A DNA stretch of 64,000 bases from assembly GCF_007830065.1 (NCBI RefSeq), contig NZ_VLKK01000002.1, forward strand, positions 62,001 to 126,000, given 5' to 3'. Numbering within the stretch: the first letter of the stretch is position 1; each line of letters opens with the position of its first letter. Positions 34,333 to 42,884 of this stretch are shown one piece after another. The position numbers were made by a program, and so were the translations under genes. Below the pieces are notes generated by a model, which saw nothing but the letters and a program-made list of their open reading frames with translations, had not been told where the DNA came from and searched no databases. The DNA comes from Sphingobium wenxiniae (GTDB lineage Bacteria > Pseudomonadota > Alphaproteobacteria > Sphingomonadales > Sphingomonadaceae).

Positions 34333-34944
34333 ATGCTGACCGGTAAGACCGCACTGATCGTCAATGAAATGCAGCTGGGCGTGATCGACCCTGCTTACAG
34401 CAACTTCCGCGATCTCGCCAATCAAGTGCAGGAGCGCGGCATCGTTCCAAAGATCGCGCATCTGGCCGACGCTTTCCGCCGGGCGGGCCTGCCGGTCTTT
34501 CACACACCCGTCATCCACCGCCCCGATATGCAGGATCTCAAGGCAAATTCGCTCATCAACGCGCTCAGCCTCAAGAAGCGGTCCATGGCGGAGGGAAGTG
34601 TCGAAGTCGGCTATGTCGATGCGCTCCAGCCGGTCGAGGGCGATTTCGAGGTCGTGCGGACCTCAGGCCTCATCGCCATGTGCGCAACGCAGCTCGACGC
34701 CATTTTGCGTCGCATGGACATATCGACCATCGTGCTGACCGGCGTGTCCACCAATGTCGCCATGGCGGGCAACAGCATCGTCGCAAGCGAACTGGGCTAT
34801 CATGTCGTCATCGCGGAGGACTGCATAGCCGGTTCGGACCCGGACACGCATCAAACCATCGTGAACAACCAGTTGCGCATGGTGGCGCGGATCGTGTCCT
34901 CGGACGATGTGCTTACCGCGCTATCCCAGGGCAGCGCCGCCTGA
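34333..34944 (+). CDS. isochorismatase-fold protein lacking the Asp-Lys-Cys triad
   Basis: A 203-residue protein with the cysteine-hydrolase (isochorismatase/nicotinamidase) fold: TALIVNEMQ at the N-terminus, a LDAILRRMDISTIVLTGVSTN strand-turn, and HVVIAEDCIAG. The family's catalytic Asp (VDMQ) is Glu, no Lys stands in the middle position (FEVVRTSGLI), and the nucleophilic Cys (TNxCV) is Ala in TNVAM. It is therefore unlikely to be a cysteine hydrolase. A non-catalytic or altered role, possibly with the adjacent cupin, is conceivable. The gene has an AAAGAGGAGAAG ribosome-binding site and looks intact. Confidence 0.8.
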   Translation: MLTGKTALIVNEMQLGVIDPAYSNFRDLANQVQERGIVPKIAHLADAFRRAGLPVFHTPVIHRPDMQDLKANSLINALSLKKRSMAEGSVEVGYVDALQPVEGDFEVVRTSGLIAMCATQLDAILRRMDISTIVLTGVSTNVAMAGNSIVASELGYHVVIAEDCIAGSDPDTHQTIVNNQLRMVARIVSSDDVLTALSQGSAA

Positions 34945-34952
34945 CGGGCCGT

Positions 34953-34988
34953 GCGCTGGCGTGCTCCCGGCAGGGAGAGCGCCAGCGC
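34953..34988. terminator. strong bidirectional hairpin
   Basis: A 16-position stem (one mismatch, one G-U) with loop GGCA between the converging isochorismatase-fold and dienelactone hydrolase genes. There is no T-run on either side, but position and stability suit a shared terminator. Confidence 0.62.
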
Positions 34989-35009
34989 GCCGATCATCAG
35001 ACCCAGGCT

Positions 35010-35738
35010 TCAAGATACGGCGATCTTCAACTTCTCCTCAAGCAGGCCGACCGTGCCCAGCCAGGACACCCGGTCGGCCACCGGATCATATTTGACGCCG
35101 GGGATGTTCGTCATCGTGCCCGCGCTGGGATCGGTGAAGGAATGGAAGGCTTCCCCGAAGACAGTGACGTCGCAGACCGCAGCTGCCGCCTCCATCTCCT
35201 CGCGAAATCCCTCGATATGCTCCGGCGGGGCATAGGGATCGTTGCCGCCGGCATAGATGGCGACGTGCGCCTTGACGCCATCCTTGCGCGCCGGCCGCTC
35301 GGTGGTCAGGAGGCCATGATAGCTCACCACCGCGCGCACGTCCGCGCCGGCCCGCGCGAGATCGAGCACGCATTCGCCGCCGAAGCAGAAGCCGATCGCC
35401 CCGATGCGCGCACCATCCACGTCCTCCAGCGAGCGCAGCGCCTCGAAATTGACAAGCACGCGCTCGCGCAGCCTGTCAGGTTCGGCATGGAGCGCCTGCA
35501 TCACGGCGCCGCCCTCCAGCGCATTTTCATACAGCGCGCCATCGCCATACATATCGGTCGCCAACGCCATATAACCCTGCCGCGCCAGCCGCTGCGCCCG
35601 TTCACGCACCAGCGCGCCCTGCCCGCGCGCATCGTTCATCACCAGCACGCCGGGATGCGGGCCCGTTCCTTCGGGGACGGCAAGCTGACCGATCAGGCGA
35701 ACGCCGCCATGTCGATATTCATAGGGCTCCAGGCTCAT
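35010..35738 (-). CDS. dienelactone hydrolase family protein
   Basis: An alpha/beta hydrolase of about 242 residues with cysteine as nucleophile in GFCFGGE near residue 120, an acid residue around GGNDPYAP and the histidine in EAFHSFTDP. These are the Cys-Asp-His triad of dienelactone hydrolases, which open lactones or act on esters. I start at the ATG behind GAGGAGATGGATGG. It lies downstream of a CoA-ligase gene on the minus strand with a 140-nt gap and might open a lactone formed during ring cleavage. The substrate is not evident. Confidence 0.87.
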   Translation of the reverse strand: MSLEPYEYRHGGVRLIGQLAVPEGTGPHPGVLVMNDARGQGALVRERAQRLARQGYMALATDMYGDGALYENALEGGAVMQALHAEPDRLRERVLVNFEALRSLEDVDGARIGAIGFCFGGECVLDLARAGADVRAVVSYHGLLTTERPARKDGVKAHVAIYAGGNDPYAPPEHIEGFREEMEAAAAVCDVTVFGEAFHSFTDPSAGTMTNIPGVKYDPVADRVSWLGTVGLLEEKLKIAVS

Positions 35739-35878
35739 CCATCCATCTCCTCTGCGCCTTTTCCGGCATCGTCCCATCCATGCTCGACGCAGAAGTGGGG
35801 CATCGCGACGGCGCGGATAGCGGCGGCGGATTGAACGCCCGACAATATCGCCATCTTTCTCCCCTCCCCGCTCGCAGT

Positions 35879-37369
35879 TCAGGCGTCCTGCAGAAACATC
35901 TGGGTTACTGCCTTGAGGTCCACCTTCATGGATGTCGTGCGCGGAAGCGTCGGCAGGACCAGGACCTTCGCGGGCACCTGCGGCGTCGTCAGGCTGAGCC
36001 GGGCGTGGTCGCGCAGATCCTCTGGCGAGGGGGCTTCGATGCCCGATTTCAACTCGACGGCAGCAACGGGGACGGCGCCCAGCCTGTCATCCGGCAAGCC
36101 TATGACCGCCGCGTCGAGCACCGCGGGATGAGAACGGAGCGCTTCCACCACCTTTTCCGGCAGCACCTTGTACCCGCCGCGCAGGATGGCGCCGTCACCG
36201 CGGCCCTTGTGGAAGACGAAGCCGTCCTCGTCGATCGTGACGATGTCCGTCGTCCTGATCCACTGGTCGCTGATCTGAGGCACGAGCACTTCGAGAAAAC
36301 CCTCGGCGCCCACCGGCAGTTCGGCGCCCGTCTCCATGTCGGCAACACGCAGGGTGATGCCCGGCAGCGCCTTGCCCATCGATCCCAGCTTGCTCTGGCG
36401 ATATTCCTTGTAGAGCGCCGGCGACCAGCTGATCACCGTGCCGCAAAATTCGGTCGCGCCATAGGCCCAGATCACGTCGATGCCGTATGTCGCCTCGAAC
36501 TCGGCCTGCAACTCCGGCGTCATCGGCGCGCTACCGCCGTAGAAATACTGGATGGAGGCGATCTTCTCCTTGGGCACCTTGGCGTCCAGAATCATGCGCG
36601 CCATGGCCGGCACGCCGCTGACCAGCTTCGGCTTCAGCCGTTCGACCGCATCGGCCCATTCGGCCACATTGAACTTTTCCAGCACGCAGGTGTACCGGTC
36701 GAGCATCGCGCTCGCGACCAGCCCGCACATGCCGCCGATCCCGCCATAGGGCCAGCACAGGATATCCGGCTCGACCGGCCCGTCACGGCCCGCCAGCACG
36801 CTGTCCACCGCGCGCACCAGCATCCGGGTGGGAAAGACGATCCGCTTGGGCTTGCCGGTCGTGCCGCTCGACAGAATCTCAAGGCCCGGTTCGCCTTCCA
36901 CTTCGCGGAATGGGCCTTCGCCCTTCCGTTCGAGTCCCGGGATGAGGTCGAGAGGCTCCGCACCGGGCTGGTCAAGGAGGCCATGGTCGAGCTTGATGGC
37001 CAGCGTGCCGCTGGCCCGCGCCGCTTCCAGCACCGGCTCCGACCAATCCTCCACATCGGCGATGACCGCCGCAAACCGGCTTTCCAGCATCTCCTGGGCG
37101 ATCGCGTCAGGCGACTGGATCGCATAGATGGAGGTGAGCCAGCGCTCCTGGGCGATCAGGCCCAGCATCGCCGTCGCATGAAGCGGCCGGTTGCGCACAA
37201 TGATCCCGACCGACATCCGCTGGCCCACGCCCGCCTCGTCCAGAAGCGCTATGGTCCGGTCGGCAAGCGCGGCATATTCCCCCTTGGTGAACACCCGGCC
37301 CTTATACTCGACGATCGGCATAGCTGGATCGCGGTGAAGGATGGCGGAAAGCTGCTGGCTGAAGGTCAT
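35879..37369 (-). CDS. AMP-forming acyl-CoA synthetase (ANL superfamily)
   Basis: A 496-residue adenylate-forming ligase, activating a carboxylic acid to its CoA thioester. P-loop LSSGTTGKPKRIV lies near residue 165; the A5-type GATEFCG follows in the centre; the hinge region is VFHKGRGDGAILRGGYKV; and the C-terminal catalytic Lys is in PRTTSMKVDL (Met replaces the common Gly before Lys). It is shorter than typical fatty-acid ligases, as in ligases for cyclic acids. The start is the ATG after GAGAGGACCCG. A perfect 16-bp palindrome lies 90 nt upstream. Confidence 0.88.
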   Translation of the reverse strand: MTFSQQLSAILHRDPAMPIVEYKGRVFTKGEYAALADRTIALLDEAGVGQRMSVGIIVRNRPLHATAMLGLIAQERWLTSIYAIQSPDAIAQEMLESRFAAVIADVEDWSEPVLEAARASGTLAIKLDHGLLDQPGAEPLDLIPGLERKGEGPFREVEGEPGLEILSSGTTGKPKRIVFPTRMLVRAVDSVLAGRDGPVEPDILCWPYGGIGGMCGLVASAMLDRYTCVLEKFNVAEWADAVERLKPKLVSGVPAMARMILDAKVPKEKIASIQYFYGGSAPMTPELQAEFEATYGIDVIWAYGATEFCGTVISWSPALYKEYRQSKLGSMGKALPGITLRVADMETGAELPVGAEGFLEVLVPQISDQWIRTTDIVTIDEDGFVFHKGRGDGAILRGGYKVLPEKVVEALRSHPAVLDAAVIGLPDDRLGAVPVAAVELKSGIEAPSPEDLRDHARLSLTTPQVPAKVLVLPTLPRTTSMKVDLKAVTQMFLQDA

Positions 37370-37801
37370 CGGGTCCTCTCTGATTGATTCTCGGCGCGCC
37401 TGATCGCATCTCTTCCACCGAGCGAGGCGCACATATCTTCCGTCGTTAGGACATGTTCGATAATTCGAATTATCATTCGCAACAAGATGCATGTCTGTTT
37501 ATGTTAGCACATATGGCTACCTTTGCAGACCTTTCGTCGATCCATCCTCTATCTGATAAGAAGTGAGCCACGCCTTCCGTGCAAGAGCCGGCGGATGAAT
37601 CGACGAGGCACGTCCCCCTCTCCTCGCCATTCCTTCTTTCCGCCTCAACCCATCCCTACAATCCATCACAGGCGCGCTCAGTGCCCGTTCTTCGCGCTGC
37701 GCCATTGCGCATCCTGGGGCGCCGCCATTACCCCTGAGGCACAATGTCGGGATAGCGGCGCGGAGAAGCGCGTGGACGCGAGACGCAAAGGAGAGTGGTG
37801 C
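37370..37801. other. 432-nt divergent promoter region
   Basis: This region separates the CoA ligase (minus) from the SDR/SnoaL operon (plus). It contains a 16-bp perfect palindrome nearer the ligase. An in-frame extension of the SDR runs upstream through most of the region but lacks a start signal and resembles no SDR, so I treat it as non-coding. I see no further hairpin or small gene. Confidence 0.5.
37459..37474. promoter_or_regulatory. perfect 16-bp palindrome GATAATTCGAATTATC
   Basis: Fully symmetric and A+T-rich in a G+C-rich setting, 90 nt before the CoA-ligase start. It shares the AATTCGAA core with the palindrome in the MarR/Rieske promoter, so the same MarR protein may bind both. 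Confidence 0.5.
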
Positions 37802-38599
37802 ATGAACCACAGGCTGGAAGGCAAGGTGGCAGTCGTCACCGCAGGGGCTAACGGCATTGGCGAAGGCAGCGCCTTCGCGCTGGCCGAACTGGGCGCCGAC
37901 ATCGTCATCGGCGATATCGATGCCGTTAATGGCGAGCGGGTCCGCGAGCGTATCCGCGCGCTCGGCCGGCGCGCCGAATATGTGCCCGCCGACATGATGA
38001 AGGTGGAGGATGCCCGCACCCTCGTTCGCGCGGCGGTCGAAAAGCTGGGCGGCATCGACATACTGGTCAACAATGCGGGCGGCGTGCGCCCCCGCCCGTT
38101 CAAGGATCAGAATGAAGGCAATTGGAAGCGGGTCATCGACCTCAATCTGATGAGCATGTTGGGCGCCACGCATGAGGCGGCCCAGGTCATGCGCGACCAT
38201 GGCGCGATCGTGAACGTGGCCAGCACGGAAGCGCTGCGCGCCGCGCCCGGCTTCAGCATCTATTCCGCGTGCAAGGCCGCGATGGCGCAATTCACCAAGA
38301 CGATGGCGCTGGAGCTGGCCCCGCGCGGCATCCGCGTGAACTGCATCGCGCCGGACCTGATCGACACGCCCGGCCTGGCCCCTCACATGGCGACCGATCC
38401 TGCGGGCATAGACCGGCGCAACCGGAACGTGCCGCTCGGCCGCATGGCCTCCATCGCGGAGGCGGGCAGCGTCGTGGCCTTCCTCGCTTCGCCCGCATCC
38501 TCCTGGGTGACGGGCGTCACCATCCCGGTTGACGGCGGGATAACGGCAGCAGCAGGCTGGCACCTCGACACCAGCCGTCAGTGGCAGATCGCATCATGA
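37802..38599 (+). CDS. SDR family oxidoreductase
   Basis: A 265-residue SDR: TAGANGIG near residue 13, VNNAGG, NVASTEALRAAPG and IYSACK as active site, VTGVTIPVDGG at the tail. AAAGGAGAGTGGTGC precedes the ATG. The stop overlaps the start of a SnoaL-like gene by ATGA, which indicates a functional pair, for example an alcohol oxidation followed by an isomerisation, dehydration or lyase step. The substrate is unknown. Confidence 0.88.
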   Translation: MNHRLEGKVAVVTAGANGIGEGSAFALAELGADIVIGDIDAVNGERVRERIRALGRRAEYVPADMMKVEDARTLVRAAVEKLGGIDILVNNAGGVRPRPFKDQNEGNWKRVIDLNLMSMLGATHEAAQVMRDHGAIVNVASTEALRAAPGFSIYSACKAAMAQFTKTMALELAPRGIRVNCIAPDLIDTPGLAPHMATDPAGIDRRNRNVPLGRMASIAEAGSVVAFLASPASSWVTGVTIPVDGGITAAAGWHLDTSRQWQIAS

Positions 38600-39009
38600 C
38601 CTACGACGAAGAAAACATCGCCCGCGCGGCCATCCGCCACACCCAGTCCATCTACAACAGCGCCGGCGACCGGGGCAAGGTGGACGACATGATCACTGCC
38701 TTCGCCCCCGACGGCGTGCTCGATATCGAGAGCGAAGCCTTCACGGGGCCGGAGGCGATCAAGGCGTTCATCAACAATGTGGCGGCCGGGGCGACGACGG
38801 CGAAGCTTGCCGGCTCCCGCCATCACCTCACCACCTCCCGCATCGAGTTCGACGGTGACGACGCCGCGCAGGGCTGGACCTATTTCTTCGTCATGCGGCA
38901 GGGCGCGGTGATTCAGGAAGGCACCTATATCGACCGCTACCGCAGGATCGACGGCCGCTGGCTGATCGCCCATCGCCGGGTCAAGATGCTCTACGACATC
39001 GCGCGCTGA
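38596..39009 (+). CDS. SnoaL-like / NTF2-fold protein
   Basis: A 137-residue small protein with the SnoaL-type pattern IARAAIRHTQSIYNSAGDRG, an aspartate-rich first strand (FAPDGVLDIES), and the C-terminal strand EGTYIDRYRRIDGRWLIAHRRV. The start is the ATG whose last bases overlap the SDR stop; a GTG 15 nt upstream is possible. The fold covers ketosteroid isomerase-like isomerases and small dehydratases. Here the coupled SDR suggests it handles the resulting ketone. It is not a close copy of the SnoaL-like protein at 12613-13170. Confidence 0.75.
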   Translation: MTYDEENIARAAIRHTQSIYNSAGDRGKVDDMITAFAPDGVLDIESEAFTGPEAIKAFINNVAAGATTAKLAGSRHHLTTSRIEFDGDDAAQGWTYFFVMRQGAVIQEGTYIDRYRRIDGRWLIAHRRVKMLYDIAR

Positions 39010-39029
39010 CGGGCGCCAGGGAAGAACGG

Positions 39030-39044
39030 GGGTCCCGAAGACCC
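39030..39044 (+). terminator. short hairpin followed by TATTTATTT
   Basis: GGGTC and GACCC pair around a CCGAA loop, followed by a T-rich run, 20 nt after the SnoaL-like stop. This is the form of a small intrinsic terminator, separating the SDR/SnoaL unit from the second Rieske gene. Confidence 0.42.
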
Positions 39045-39157
39045 TATTTATTTCACTTAGTATCACACAAGTGCTTACCTAAGACTTGCCAAACGGTTCG
39101 AGCGGGAGAATATTGCGTTCGACAGGTGCCACGCACCGACAAGGCAAGGAGAGTAAC

Positions 39158-40816
39158 ATGCGGCGGGAGCCTCACCCGATCACCGGCGGAATCTACGAGG
39201 ATCTGGGCAACGGTCTCGTCCGGGTCGAGAACCCGAAGACCGGAGGACACGGCATCTTCACCTGGGACGGCACCTGGGTGGAAGGTGACGTAACCTACGC
39301 TGATCCGCACATGCTCGTCTATATCGGGGGCCAGGATCTGCCCGCCGGCAAGGACCGCTATTGGGCAATGACGCCGCCCTACGAACCGGAAGGCGAGGCG
39401 CTGGCCGATGTCGCCGCAGCCGGCTCGATGCTCGCCGCGGGGCAGGAGATTCCGCGCATCATCGCAATGTACAAAGGCGATCCGGGCCTGGAAACCGAAC
39501 ATGGCCGACGCTCGGCGGGACATGTCGACATCGATTTCCTTCTGGACAACGACCGCAAGCCTGAACTCGTGCCGGAGGTTTATCGACTGGAATCGCCGAT
39601 GTCCGGCGGCCCGCAGAAGGTCGGAACCGCCCGGTATTTCGAACAGAGCTACCACGATCGGGAGGTCGAGCGGATCTGGAAGCGCACCTGGCAAATGGCC
39701 TGCCGTGAAGACGATATCCCCAATGTCGGCGACTATATCGTCTATCGCATCGCTCATTTGTCCTACATCGTCGTCCGCACCGCGGAGGATAGCTTCCAGG
39801 CGCACCAGAATGTCTGCCTGCATCGCGGACGGCCGTTGCGGGACAATGATGGCAAGGCCGCAATCGAATTCCGCTGCCCCTATCATGGGTGGAGCTGGAA
39901 ACTTGACGGTTCGCTGAAAGAAATCACGTGCGAATGGGATTTCCCGGGCGTGCGCAAGGACACGTCCCAGCTTCCCGGCGCCAAGGTCGGCACCTGGGCC
40001 GGCTTCATCTTCATCAACCCCGATCCGGAAGCCGAGCCGCTCGAGGACTTTCTCGGCCCGGTGATGATGGAGCACTATCGCAAGTTCAAGCTGCAGAACC
40101 GCTACAAGCAGGCGCATGTCCGGCGCGTGATCAAGGCCAACTGGAAGGTCACGATGGAGGCCTTCATGGAGGCCTATCATGTGATCGCCACCCATCCCCA
40201 GCTCATGCTTGCGGGCGGCGACAGCGCCAATACGCGCTATGACGTGTTCGGCAATTGGGGCCGCGCCGGACACCTTTCGAGCTCATCGATCAGCCCGCAG
40301 CGCGACATCTGGAGAACCAAGGAGGAGCAGCTTGCCGAACACCGCATGATCGCGGACATGAACGCCGAATTTCTGCGCGGCATCATCGGGGACGAGGTGG
40401 ACCAATATTCCGATGCCGAACTGAATGACGGCACGTTCAACAACCTGTTTCCCAACTGCCATCCCTGGGGCGGCTGGGCCCGCATCGTTTTCCGCTTTCT
40501 CCCTAACGGCAGCAATCCGGACGAATGCCTGATGGACGTCATGCTCCTCGCGCCCTGGGCGGAAGGCCAGCCCAAGCCACCGGCGGCAAAGATGAAGCTC
40601 CTGGCCGCCGACGAAGCCTGGACCAACGCGCCGGAGCTCGGCTCCCTTGCCAAGATCATCGATCAGGACTGCATGAACCTGCCGTTCGTGCAGCAGGGGC
40701 TGAAGGCGAAGCAGCCGCCCTATGTCTGGAATTCGGCATATCAGGAAGGCAAGATCCGTCACTTCCACAGCATTTATGACCGCCATATGGGGATCGAGAG
40801 CGAAGAGGACGGCTGA
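39158..40816 (+). CDS. Rieske oxygenase large subunit with N-terminal extension and bridging Glu
   Basis: A 552-residue Rieske non-heme iron oxygenase. Rieske ligands are C220-L-H222 and C240-P-Y-H243. The iron-site helix reads EAFMEAYHVIATH, giving H341 and H346 with Glu338 at the place of the usual bridging Asp; IIDQDCMN further on supplies the third ligand. The Rieske domain begins about 140 residues later than in ordinary alpha subunits, so an extra N-terminal segment of unknown function is present. AAGGAGAGTAAC precedes the ATG. A hairpin follows the stop. No beta subunit, ferredoxin or reductase gene is adjacent. A ring or C-H hydroxylation in the pathway is likely. Confidence 0.88.
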   Translation: MRREPHPITGGIYEDLGNGLVRVENPKTGGHGIFTWDGTWVEGDVTYADPHMLVYIGGQDLPAGKDRYWAMTPPYEPEGEALADVAAAGSMLAAGQEIPRIIAMYKGDPGLETEHGRRSAGHVDIDFLLDNDRKPELVPEVYRLESPMSGGPQKVGTARYFEQSYHDREVERIWKRTWQMACREDDIPNVGDYIVYRIAHLSYIVVRTAEDSFQAHQNVCLHRGRPLRDNDGKAAIEFRCPYHGWSWKLDGSLKEITCEWDFPGVRKDTSQLPGAKVGTWAGFIFINPDPEAEPLEDFLGPVMMEHYRKFKLQNRYKQAHVRRVIKANWKVTMEAFMEAYHVIATHPQLMLAGGDSANTRYDVFGNWGRAGHLSSSSISPQRDIWRTKEEQLAEHRMIADMNAEFLRGIIGDEVDQYSDAELNDGTFNNLFPNCHPWGGWARIVFRFLPNGSNPDECLMDVMLLAPWAEGQPKPPAAKMKLLAADEAWTNAPELGSLAKIIDQDCMNLPFVQQGLKAKQPPYVWNSAYQEGKIRHFHSIYDRHMGIESEEDG

Positions 40817-40839
40817 TCTCGTTAGGGCGCAGCCGTCCT
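40806..40839 (+). terminator. 9-bp perfect hairpin overlapping the Rieske stop
   Basis: AGGACGGCT and AGCCGTCCT pair perfectly around a 16-nt loop; the TGA stop begins at the end of the left arm. There is no T-run. A second small stem (CGCCGC/GCGGCG) follows at 40849-40863. Confidence 0.5.
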
Positions 40840-40985
40840 GGTCATTGGCGCCGCAACGCGGCGGTGATCGGCATCTCAAGCAACATGCTGCGGATATTCT
40901 CCATGGCAGACGCTCAAAGGCTGGACCTTTCCCGCCTGGTGCGGCAACAGCCGGTCAGGTTGGAACGCAAGGTAAAGGATCATTT

Positions 40986-41756
40986 ATGGACATCAAAGGT
41001 GGCTCGGCGCTGATCGTTGGCGGCGCCGGTGGTTTCGGAGCGGCGACGACCCGCCGACTGGCAGAGGCCGGCGCGCATGTCGTGATCGCCGACATGGCCG
41101 AGGAAAAGGGTGCAGCGCTGGCGCAGGAACTGGGCGGTTCGGCACAGTTCCTCAAGACCGACGTATTGAACGAGGATTCGGTTGCCGCGGCAATCGCGGC
41201 GGCGACGGCCAAGGGGCCGCTGCGCGCGGCGGTCGTGGTGCATGGCGGTCCGGCCGCCGGGGCGCGCCTCATCAACCGCGAGGGCAAGCGTTATCCGCTT
41301 GCGACGTTCCAGCGCACCGTCGACATCTTCCTGAACGGCACCTTCCATGTGATGTCACAGGCGGCAGAAGCCATGGCCGCCAATGAGCCGCTGGCCGACA
41401 ACCAGCGCGGCGTCATCATCACAACCGCCTCGATCGCGGGCTTTGAGGGCCAGGTCGGCCAGACTGATTATTCCGCGGCGAAGGGCGGCGTGATCGGCCT
41501 GACACTCACTGCCGCGCGCGACCTCGCGCCGCTCGGCATCCGCGTCATTTGCATCGCGCCCGGCACATTCCTGACACCCGCCTATGGCATGCCGGCGGAA
41601 GAGGCGCAGAAAATCTGGGGCCCGAATGTTCCCAATCCGAAGCGCATGGGCGACCCCGACGAATATGCCCGGCTTGCCGCGCATATCGTGGACAACGACT
41701 TCCTGAACGGCGAGACGATCCGCATCGACGGGGCGCAGCGTTTCGGCTTGAAGTAA
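40986..41756 (+). CDS. SDR, 3-hydroxyacyl-CoA dehydrogenase type II (HSD10-like)
   Basis: A 256-residue SDR with cofactor loop GGAGGFG near residue 13, TTASIAGFEGQVGQ and YSAAKGGVIGLTLTAARDLAPLGIRV. The last stretch is very close to human HSD17B10/type II hydroxyacyl-CoA dehydrogenase, which oxidises 2-methyl-3-hydroxyacyl-CoAs and steroid alcohols. It could supply the hydroxyacyl-CoA oxidation step missing beside the ACADs and crotonases here. The replaced NNAG (VVHGGP) is unusual. AAAGGATCATTT precedes the ATG. Confidence 0.88.
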   Translation: MDIKGGSALIVGGAGGFGAATTRRLAEAGAHVVIADMAEEKGAALAQELGGSAQFLKTDVLNEDSVAAAIAAATAKGPLRAAVVVHGGPAAGARLINREGKRYPLATFQRTVDIFLNGTFHVMSQAAEAMAANEPLADNQRGVIITTASIAGFEGQVGQTDYSAAKGGVIGLTLTAARDLAPLGIRVICIAPGTFLTPAYGMPAEEAQKIWGPNVPNPKRMGDPDEYARLAAHIVDNDFLNGETIRIDGAQRFGLK

Positions 41757-42029
41757 GGCGATCTGGCGAATGGGCAGGCGCCGGCGAACAGTCGGGGCAG
41801 CCGGGTCCATTCGCCGCTCACCGGGATCGACCCAGGCATGGCTCGCTGCCGTGCGATAAGCGGTTCGCGCCGGTTGCGGCGGGAACGCGCCTCGACCGAA
41901 ATTCCCCGACGCTGGCGGCATTTTTGTAGAATGGCATGGATGCGCGACGAACGCGATGATATGCTGCCGATACCCATTTCCGTCTTCTCAAGCCTGATAT
42001 TCCGTGGAGACGAATGAGAGGAATTCGCT

Positions 42030-42884
42030 ATGCGTGTACGCATGCCCAGCTTCGATTTTTCCGACTCCATCGGTCGCTGGATGCCTCGTGCGCCGGAAAT
42101 GGCGCAGTTGCTGAATGCCAATTCCATCGTGATACCGCATCTGGAACGCTTCCTTAACCGCGTGATGGCGCGCGCTCGGGCGGAGTTGAAGGGCGACGAT
42201 CCGGAGAAGGCGCGCATTCGTGCCGACATTTCGACCTTCATCAAGCAGGAATCCTGCCATTATACGGTGCACGGCGCCTTCAACGAGATGATGCTGCGCA
42301 ACGGATACGACCGGCTGCCCGAGTTGGAAAAGGACATCGTGGCCCATTACGACCGACTGCTGGCCACCAAATCGCTGCCTTTCCTGATCGCCTATTGCGA
42401 AGGATTCGAGTCGCTGACGCCGCCGGTCGCGTCCGGCTGGTTCGATGGATCGATGGACCCGATCATGAAAAATGCGGACCCCAATCCGGCCAATATGTGG
42501 CGCTGGCATATCATGGAGGAATTTGAGCACCGCACGGTCTGCCACGATGCGTTCGAGGCGATCCACGGGGGCTATTGGCTGCGGTTTTACGGCTTCTTCT
42601 ACCAGTTCGTCTCCATGGAACGAATGGTGGGCCGCGTGTATCGCTATCTGCTCAGCGTCGATCGGCAGACGATGACATCGGAAGAGATCAAGCGCTCGAA
42701 GACGGGCGCGCGCCGGTCGGTGATCGGCTTCTTCACGCCGATAATCGGCGGCATGGCGAAGATATTGCACCCCCGCTATACGCCGCGCGCCATCCCGGAG
42801 CCCAAGGGTTGGGATGCGACGCGCAGCGATATCGAGGCGAACTGGATGAAGCCGCAACAGGCCCCCGCTCTCGCCGAAGGTTGA
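42030..42884 (+). CDS. PF10118-family predicted metal-dependent hydrolase (second copy)
   Basis: A 284-residue helical protein homologous to the PF10118 protein at 27903-28736. It shares KQESCHYTVH (ExxH), AYCEGFESL, MWRWHIMEEFEHRTVC (second ExxH) and the FYRIYG/FYGFFY region. These residues could ligate two metals in a ferritin-like bundle. AGAGGAATTCGCT precedes the ATG. It follows the second Rieske oxygenase and an HSD10-like SDR, just as the other copy lies by the first Rieske gene, so the family may work with the oxygenases or on their products. The reaction is unknown. Confidence 0.75.
   Translation: MRVRMPSFDFSDSIGRWMPRAPEMAQLLNANSIVIPHLERFLNRVMARARAELKGDDPEKARIRADISTFIKQESCHYTVHGAFNEMMLRNGYDRLPELEKDIVAHYDRLLATKSLPFLIAYCEGFESLTPPVASGWFDGSMDPIMKNADPNPANMWRWHIMEEFEHRTVCHDAFEAIHGGYWLRFYGFFYQFVSMERMVGRVYRYLLSVDRQTMTSEEIKRSKTGARRSVIGFFTPIIGGMAKILHPRYTPRAIPEPKGWDATRSDIEANWMKPQQAPALAEG

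Noticed and set aside
37523-37801. N-terminal extension of the SDR starting far upstream
   Set aside because: Without ribosome-binding site or SDR-like sequence, while the ATG at 37802 has AAAGGAGAG and begins exactly at the normal SDR start.
39056-39083. CTTAG-N18-CTAAG repeat before the second Rieske gene
   Set aside because: Only 5-bp arms with a long spacer; interleaved with a CACTT/AAGTG pair. It could be a promoter element but is too weak to call.
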